Shown in pieces: positions 1-5,076 of a DNA stretch of 7,949 nucleotides. The DNA is from an uncultured Prevotella sp. GTDB taxonomy: Bacteria; Bacteroidota; Bacteroidia; Bacteroidales; Bacteroidaceae. Both the position numbers and the translations under genes were made by a program. The stretch's first letter is position 1, and each line of letters begins with the position of its first letter. The stretch lies in assembly GCA_938018155.1 (NCBI GenBank), contig CALIIG010000131.1:1-7949 (forward strand), given 5' to 3'. The notes under the pieces are model-generated. The model had not been told where the DNA came from and searched no databases. It saw nothing but the letters and a program-made list of their open reading frames with translations.

Positions 1-1983
1 GGCCGTCATGCTGGTGGCATCGAGCTGCATCGGGCCGTATTTGAACGTAGTATAACTTAGTCCGTAGCCGAAGGGATAGAGCGGATTGTTGTCGATGTCA
101 ATATAGTTACTGCGGAACTTTACGAAAGGCTTGCCGTCGGGTTGCGGGCGGCCGGTGTTGAGATGATTGTAGTAAAGCGGAATCTGTCCGACGCTCTTCG
201 GCATGCTTACCGTAAGGCGTCCCGATGGAACCTTGTCGCCAAACAACACGTCACAGATGGCATCGCCGGCCTCAGAGCCGCCGAACCACACGTTAAGCAG
301 GGCAGGGAAGTTGTCGTTTTCCCAGTTCATGACGGTGGGCCGGCCGCTGAAGTTGACCAGAACAACGGGTTTTCCCGTAGCCTTAAGCGCGGTAAGCAGG
401 TCTTTCTGCGCATCAAAGATGGTTAAATCAGTACGCGAAGCACACTCGCCAGAGAACTCAGAGGTCTCGCCTATGGCCGCAACGATGACGTCGGCCTGAC
501 GTGCTGCCTGCACGGCTTCGTCCAACATCTCCTTGTCTGAGCGGCTGTCGCGAATTTCACGACCAAACATTGAGCCGCGCGCTTCAAGCTCTTTGTCGTA
601 GCAAATGTTGCTGCCCTTGGCGTAAATAACCTCAGCACGTCTGCCCACAGCATCGCGCATGGCCTGCAACAGCGTTTTATACTTGCTGAAAACAGCGGCT
701 ACACTCCACGAGCCGGGCATGTTGGCGGCCGTATTTGCCAGCGGCCCGACAAGCGCAATCTTGCCTTTTTTCTGAAGTGGCAGCAGGTTGCCGTCGTTCT
801 TTAACAGCACAAAGCTTTCGGCTGCAATATGCCGGGCTTCGGCGCGCTTGTCGGCAGAGTAAAGCTCTTTGCGCGCACGCTTCTCATCAAGATAGCGGTA
901 AGGGTTGTCGAAAAGCCCGAGCTTACACTTCGCTTCCAATATACGGCGGCAAGCCTTATTGATGGCATCTTCGGTAACTTTGCCCTCTTTGAGCGACTTT
1001 TCGAGCGTGCCGATGAAGCCTCCGGACACCATATCCATGTCGACACCGGCGTTAAGGGCCATCGCCGACACCTGCTGGAGGTTGCCCATACCGTGTGCCT
1101 GCATTTCGGAAATGCCGGTATAATCGGTCACTACAAAGCCTTTGAAGCCCCATTGGTTGCGCAGAACATCGGTGAGAAGCCAGCGGTTGCCCGTAGCCGG
1201 CACGCCATCGACGGTATTAAATGAGGCCATAAAGCTGCCCGCTCCGGCGTCGGCGGCAGCCTTGTAGGGCGGAAAGTAGTAGTTGAACATGGCGTTATGG
1301 CTCATGTCGGCGGTGTTATACTCGCGCCCTGCTTCCACGGCACCATAGAGAGCAAAGTGTTTTACGCAGGCCATTACGGTGTTGGGTTCACTTAAATCCA
1401 TGCCCTGATAGCCCTCGACCATGGCTCGTGCCATGGCCGATGCGAGGTAAGGGTCTTCACCATTGCCCTCAGATATGCGGCCCCAACGGGCATCACGACA
1501 GATGTCGACCATGGGAGAGAAGGTCCACGATATACCATCGGCAGCGGCTTCGGTGGCTGCAAGGCGTGCCGATGTACGCACAGCGGTAGTGTCCCACGTC
1601 ATAGAGAGGGCCAGAGGAATGGGGAATACCGTTTCGTAACCGTGTATAACGTCCATCCCGAATATCAGCGGGATGTGCAGACGACTGTTTTCTACGGCTA
1701 TCTTTTGCAGCTCGCGAATGCTCTTTACGCCTTTGAGGTTGAACAGTCCACCCACTTCTCCGCGGGCAATCTGGGCAGCCACGTCGCTGCTTTTGGCTTG
1801 TCCGGTGGTGATATTGCCCGCTACGGGCAGGTTGAGCTGCCCGATTTTCTCGCGCAATGTCATGCGGCTCATGAGGTCGTCAACAAACGAAGGTCTCGTG
1901 GCATAGGCCTGTGCACGGGCCGACGAGGGAAGAATCAGCAGGGCAGCAAGGGCAGCACGAACAAAAGTAGTTTTGATTTTCAT
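1..1983 (-). CDS. GH3 beta-glucosidase, BglX type, secreted (C-terminus cut by window edge)
   Basis: Predicted periplasmic exo-acting beta-glucosidase that removes glucose from the non-reducing end of gluco-oligosaccharides by a retaining mechanism. I translated 661 codons without a stop from the ATG at 1983-1981 to base 1. Residues 1-25 form a Sec signal peptide (basic MKIK start, hydrophobic AALAALLILP, SARA cleavage region) with no lipobox Cys. The (beta/alpha)8 domain follows, with GMDVIHG (109-115), RWGRISEG (166-173), KHF (208-210) and VVTDYTGIS, which supplies the nucleophile Asp287 (codon 1125-1123). The alpha/beta sandwich domain starts near 385 (AESFVLLKN) and carries GECASRTD with the probable acid/base Glu513 (codon 447-445). 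PFGYGLSYTTF (637-647) marks the end of that domain. The sequence aligns from memory along its whole visible length with E. coli BglX (about 765 residues), so roughly 100 residues, the FnIII-like domain, lie beyond the edge. It is last in the visible operon, after a 182-nt gap. Beta-1,2-glucosidase activity is inferred from the neighbours; the family alone also allows beta-1,3, 1,4 or 1,6 links. Confidence 0.95.
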   Translation of the reverse strand, partial: MKIKTTFVRAALAALLILPSSARAQAYATRPSFVDDLMSRMTLREKIGQLNLPVAGNITTGQAKSSDVAAQIARGEVGGLFNLKGVKSIRELQKIAVENSRLHIPLIFGMDVIHGYETVFPIPLALSMTWDTTAVRTSARLAATEAAADGISWTFSPMVDICRDARWGRISEGNGEDPYLASAMARAMVEGYQGMDLSEPNTVMACVKHFALYGAVEAGREYNTADMSHNAMFNYYFPPYKAAADAGAGSFMASFNTVDGVPATGNRWLLTDVLRNQWGFKGFVVTDYTGISEMQAHGMGNLQQVSAMALNAGVDMDMVSGGFIGTLEKSLKEGKVTEDAINKACRRILEAKCKLGLFDNPYRYLDEKRARKELYSADKRAEARHIAAESFVLLKNDGNLLPLQKKGKIALVGPLANTAANMPGSWSVAAVFSKYKTLLQAMRDAVGRRAEVIYAKGSNICYDKELEARGSMFGREIRDSRSDKEMLDEAVQAARQADVIVAAIGETSEFSGECASRTDLTIFDAQKDLLTALKATGKPVVLVNFSGRPTVMNWENDNFPALLNVWFGGSEAGDAICDVLFGDKVPSGRLTVSMPKSVGQIPLYYNHLNTGRPQPDGKPFVKFRSNYIDIDNNPLYPFGYGLSYTTFKYGPMQLDATSMTA

Positions 1984-2017
1984 GAAAGTTTTAAATTTAG
2001 CCTCCCCCTGATTCTCC

Positions 2018-2031
2018 TCACCAAGAGGTGA
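2018..2031 (-). other. Small hairpin in the GH3 leader
   Basis: TCACC and GGTGA form a perfect 5-bp stem around a TCTT loop (transcribed strand), with its base 35 nt upstream of the GH3 ATG. It sits in the 5' untranslated region of the GH3 message if a separate transcript starts here. A stem this short can arise by chance, so I list it only as a visible structure. Confidence 0.2.
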
Positions 2032-2135
2032 ATTTGTGCGGATATGAGGCTTGGTTTGTTATGATATTACTCTTATATTGTTATTGTTTTGCTTTTATAT
2101 CATGACAGGATGTCGCTGGTATTGCTTTGTAACGG

Positions 2136-2158
2136 GCCTTCGCTGTGCGCGGAAAGGC
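2136..2158 (-). other. Bulged hairpin just after the GH144-like stop codon
   Basis: On the transcribed strand GCCTT (2158-2154), a TC bulge and CGC (2151-2149) pair with GCG (2143-2141) and AAGGC (2140-2136) around a GCACA loop. That gives 8 base pairs starting 8 nt after the stop codon. No run of U follows, so it is not a standard intrinsic terminator. A role in protecting the 3' end of the upstream message, or in partial attenuation before the GH3 gene, is possible but unproven. An alternative 5-bp fold (AAAGG with CCTTT) overlaps it. Confidence 0.35.
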
Positions 2159-2165
2159 TCTTCCT

Positions 2166-3569
2166 TTATAGCGATTTGGGGATACCGTCAAATCCTGATT
2201 TCTTTAACCCGGCTTTGATTTCGGGGCAGCTCATAAACAGTTTCCACAACAAACCTGAACGGTAATTCTCAATCATGGGCGTGATGATGAGCTGGTCGAT
2301 GGCCAGATAGCGCGGCAGCGTCCAGTTGTATTGCTCAGAGAAGGCATCGTAAAAGCCATACTTTCCCCATATCCACGCACCCTGTTGCCAGAAGTATTTC
2401 AGCGCGGCCATTGACTGACGGGGCGTGTATGGAAACGAACTGAGGGCTGCAGTAGGCGTAATTACGCCGAGGTCGTTGTTGGGAGCATGAGCCGAATAGC
2501 CTGCCGTGCTGTAACTTGCAGTAAGTCCCCAGCATGCCTTTCCGTAGCCTTTGTAGCCCTTTGGGTTCGCAACGCAGTAGGCCCAATTGCTTAAAGCATG
2601 GTTGCGTACGACGTCCCAGTAGTTGGCATAGCGGTCTTTTAAGTCGTGAGGATTCAGTCCAAACCACGAGTAATGCGCCCAAAAGAGCGGCCCTCCCGTC
2701 GCTTCGGCTCCGTTATGAGCCACTTCAAGCGGGTAGCCATAAGGCGCAGCGGCCGACCGTATAGCCCCCGACCGTGCCCAACCCTCATGATAACATGCTG
2801 CGGGCACGCTGTGGGTGGGCGATGAGGCCGCCAGAATATACATCACCATACACTCATTATATCCCGTGACGGGGAAGTTCATCTGCCAGCCGTACGATGG
2901 CGACCAGTGCCAGTAAAGCACGTGTTGTCCGCCCCTGGTGTACCAGTCGAACTCAACTTCGCGCCATAACTTGTCAGCTTTCTTTGCCAAAGCTTTCTCG
3001 GCGGCGTTGCCATCTTTGAAATATTGTCGCACGCAGAGCAGGGCTTGCAGCATGAACGACGTTTCGACAAGGTCGCCACCGTTATCTTTTTGGCCAAAAC
3101 TGACGACGCGTCCAGAGGGTCCTTTGAGCCAGTGGGGCCAGGCACCGTGGAACCTGTCCGCCGTAGAGAGGTAGTCGACAATACGTGACAGCCGGGCCAC
3201 GCCATCGTTACGGGGGATAAATCCGCGATTAATTCCTGCAACGATTCCGGCCACACCGAATGCACTTCCGCCCAGTGTAACAACGTCTTTATCGTTGTCA
3301 GGGTAGATGTTATCGAGGTGAATACGCTCGGGTGCCATGCCTGAGGCGGGCTCTCCACCCTCCCAAATATAGTTGAGTGTTACCTTTTGGATATAGTCGA
3401 GCATCGCCGAGTCGGTGGCAAAACTGTCCGGTCGTCCTTCCACCTTTGTGATATGTGTGGATGGTGGCGTACTGTTTGTCGTGCCTTGGGCTGCCGGTTC
3501 GGCTGACGAACAGGAAGAACCGGCGAACAACAGGGTCACAACGGGAAGGAGATATGAGAAGCGGGTCAT
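2166..3569 (-). CDS. GH144-like endo-beta-1,2-glucanase (PF10091 glycoamylase-like lipoprotein)
   Basis: Predicted endo-acting glucan hydrolase of 467 residues; characterised GH144 enzymes cut beta-1,2-glucan to sophoro-oligosaccharides. Residues 1-20 look like a lipoprotein signal (hydrophobic LLPVVTLLFA, then GSSC with Cys20), followed by a low-complexity Ser/Thr/Pro/Ala linker to about 45. The rest reads as an (alpha/alpha)6-barrel. It holds the conserved acidic stretches NGGDLVETSF (163-172, with Asp166 and Glu169) and GYNECMVMYILAASSPTH (236-253, with Glu239). The PF10091 signatures are GGPLFWAHYSWFGLNP (292-307), CWGLTAS (346-352), NDLGVITPTAALSSFPYTP (365-383) and MIENYRSGLLWKLF (432-445). 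The ATG at 3569-3567 gives the signal peptide and leaves 28 nt after the SusD stop, so cotranscription is likely. The name 'glucoamylase' often attached to this family is misleading. The family call is strong; beta-1,2 specificity is inferred from family and context. Confidence 0.88.
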   Translation of the reverse strand: MTRFSYLLPVVTLLFAGSSCSSAEPAAQGTTNSTPPSTHITKVEGRPDSFATDSAMLDYIQKVTLNYIWEGGEPASGMAPERIHLDNIYPDNDKDVVTLGGSAFGVAGIVAGINRGFIPRNDGVARLSRIVDYLSTADRFHGAWPHWLKGPSGRVVSFGQKDNGGDLVETSFMLQALLCVRQYFKDGNAAEKALAKKADKLWREVEFDWYTRGGQHVLYWHWSPSYGWQMNFPVTGYNECMVMYILAASSPTHSVPAACYHEGWARSGAIRSAAAPYGYPLEVAHNGAEATGGPLFWAHYSWFGLNPHDLKDRYANYWDVVRNHALSNWAYCVANPKGYKGYGKACWGLTASYSTAGYSAHAPNNDLGVITPTAALSSFPYTPRQSMAALKYFWQQGAWIWGKYGFYDAFSEQYNWTLPRYLAIDQLIITPMIENYRSGLLWKLFMSCPEIKAGLKKSGFDGIPKSL

Positions 3570-3597
3570 GAAGAGGCTATAATGATAGCGTTGCCAA

Positions 3598-5052
3598 TTA
3601 ATTGTTTTTGGGCGTATTTTTCAATGCCGGCACCTGGTCGAGCTGATTAAACGGCAGCGGGAAATAAGTCTTGTCGGTCGTCCATCCGCTCTTGTTCGGG
3701 TTGGCCTGCAATACTGAAGCCGCCTTGCCTGTGCGTATAAGGTCGTTGTATCGTTCGCCCCACTCGCCGGCAAACTCCATGCGTCGTTCGTCAATTATCT
3801 GGTCGAGCGTTACCCCTGTAAGTGGCGGCATGGCCGCACGGGCACGTACAAGGTTGAAGGTTGCATCGCCATTCTGTCCCAATCGCACCTTTGCCTCGGC
3901 GTTAATCAGCAACACATCGGCATAGCGCATGAGGCGGATATTGTTGTTTGCCGACGGTTTCGTGCGACCAGCAGTAAGTTCACTCCGGGGCGTATAAACC
4001 TTGGCGTTGTAAAATTCAGTCGTACTGCCGCCAATTGCATCGCCCCATGCCGTTGTGGTTCCGCCCTGAAGAAACGTGTTTGCAAGGCGAACGGTCTCAC
4101 CACGGTTTTGTGCCCACTGATAAAAGGCAGGGTAAAAGCGCATGAAATTCCACCCACCCATCGAGCCTGCATTTTGAAAAACAAACCACTGATCGGCGTC
4201 AACCATCTCACCTGCGCCCGTACCGAAGTCGGTTGTCTGCACTTCAAACAGGCTCTCATCGCTTAATTTGCCGGGTATTTTAAACAGTTCGGCATAGTTG
4301 TTATACAAGGCAAAGTGGCCGTTTTGTATAATATCGTTCGTAGCGTCAAGTGCTTTCCGGTAGTCGTTCTGCTCCATATAAACCTTGGCTGCGAGGGCTT
4401 CGGCGGTGTATGCCGTCACTGCACCCGCGTGTTCCATCTGGTTGGGACGCTTCTTTTCACAATTATGGTAGGCAAAATCAAGGTCTTCGAGCATGTAATT
4501 ATACACTGCAGCCCGTGTGGAACGGGTGAGATCGCCCTGCTTATTGTCGCGCAGGATGGTTACATCGCCGAATGTTCGCGTGAGCATATAATAGGTCCAG
4601 GCGCGCAAAAAGCGCACTTCGCCACAGTAAGCACGATAGGTTTGCAGCTGTGCGGCGGTTGTCATGTGCTTTGAATACTCTTCGAGCGAAACGAGAGCAG
4701 CATTGGCAGTTTTGATGATACCATAATATTGGTTCCACATTTCGTTCAGTCCCCAGAAGGTATTATCATATTGATACTTGCCGATATTGACGAGAAGCTG
4801 CTGGTCATCCGTCCTTCCCGACCACATATCATCGTCACGAACGGCAATCTGTGGGTAAATAACCCAGTGCATTGCGCCCGTGCGCACCTTGGCATAAACG
4901 CCTGAAACGGGTTGGTAGAGGTTGTCGAGGTTGGAGAAATCAACGCTTTTTTCGGGCACACTGTTCTCAGGAGCCTTGTCCAAAAAGTTGTTGCACGAGG
5001 TAAAAGATAACGCTGTGAAGGCGAGAAAAGCGAAATATTTAGATAATTTCAT
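3598..5052 (-). CDS. SusD/RagB-family outer-membrane glycan-binding lipoprotein
   Basis: Predicted surface lipoprotein that binds the target glycan and forms the lid of the SusC transporter. I prefer the ATG at 5052-5050 (484 residues) over the in-frame TTG three codons upstream, because it gives a clean signal peptide: MKLSKY, a hydrophobic stretch, then FTSC with lipid-modified Cys20. CNNFLDKAPE after it is the usual SusD N-terminus. The N-terminal half is TPR-like helices (for example LRAWTYYMLTRTFGDV and AEALAAKVYMEQNDYRKAL). The C-terminal half carries the family signature RYADVLLINAEAKVRLGQ (376-393), NLVRARA and ERRMEFAGEWGERYNDLIR (422-440). Length is in the lower part of the normal SusD range (about 480-650). 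It starts 24 nt after the SusC stop, the standard tandem. No Shine-Dalgarno sequence is seen, as is normal in Bacteroidota. Ligand specificity cannot be read from the sequence. Confidence 0.96.
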   Translation of the reverse strand: MKLSKYFAFLAFTALSFTSCNNFLDKAPENSVPEKSVDFSNLDNLYQPVSGVYAKVRTGAMHWVIYPQIAVRDDDMWSGRTDDQQLLVNIGKYQYDNTFWGLNEMWNQYYGIIKTANAALVSLEEYSKHMTTAAQLQTYRAYCGEVRFLRAWTYYMLTRTFGDVTILRDNKQGDLTRSTRAAVYNYMLEDLDFAYHNCEKKRPNQMEHAGAVTAYTAEALAAKVYMEQNDYRKALDATNDIIQNGHFALYNNYAELFKIPGKLSDESLFEVQTTDFGTGAGEMVDADQWFVFQNAGSMGGWNFMRFYPAFYQWAQNRGETVRLANTFLQGGTTTAWGDAIGGSTTEFYNAKVYTPRSELTAGRTKPSANNNIRLMRYADVLLINAEAKVRLGQNGDATFNLVRARAAMPPLTGVTLDQIIDERRMEFAGEWGERYNDLIRTGKAASVLQANPNKSGWTTDKTYFPLPFNQLDQVPALKNTPKNN

Positions 5053-5076
5053 TGTATGCAAGTGCTAAGAATGTTG

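Larger units (their letters stand above)
1984..2165 (-). other. 182-nt intergenic region between the GH144-like and GH3 genes
   Basis: This is the only sizeable non-coding stretch in the window; the other two gaps are 24 and 28 nt. Its middle (about 2060-2100) is AT-rich and, on the transcribed strand, strongly A-biased. It contains a bulged hairpin next to the upstream stop codon and a small hairpin 35 nt before the GH3 start. I looked on the minus strand for the Bacteroidota promoter pattern (TTTG near -33 and TAnnTTTG near -7) and found no convincing copy. It could be a processed spacer inside one mRNA or hold a weak promoter; the sequence does not decide. Confidence 0.6.

Noticed and set aside
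142..1224. Plus-strand open frames of 75-131 codons over the GH3 gene
   Set aside because: They are antisense to a continuous, well-conserved GH3 reading frame and show no recognisable protein features.
2054..2091. TTTG-containing runs on the plus strand resembling the Bacteroidota -33/-7 promoter
   Set aside because: The candidate -7 element has the wrong spacing between TA and TTTG, and no plus-strand gene follows.
2061..2103. Perfect 7-bp inverted repeat (ATGATAT at 2061-2067, ATATCAT at 2097-2103) with a 29-nt spacer
   Set aside because: The arms are short, AT-rich and lie in an AT-rich gap, the first inward and outward pairs do not extend, and no partner regulator is visible; chance is the simplest explanation.
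2166..3569. Calling the PF10091 protein a starch-acting glucoamylase
   Set aside because: It lacks resemblance to GH15 or other amylase families; the PF10091 name is historical and characterised GH144 members act on beta-1,2-glucan.
5050..5061. TTG start at 5061 for the SusD-like gene
   Set aside because: The ATG three codons downstream gives a standard MKLSKY lipoprotein signal peptide, and the extra MHT adds nothing expected of the family.
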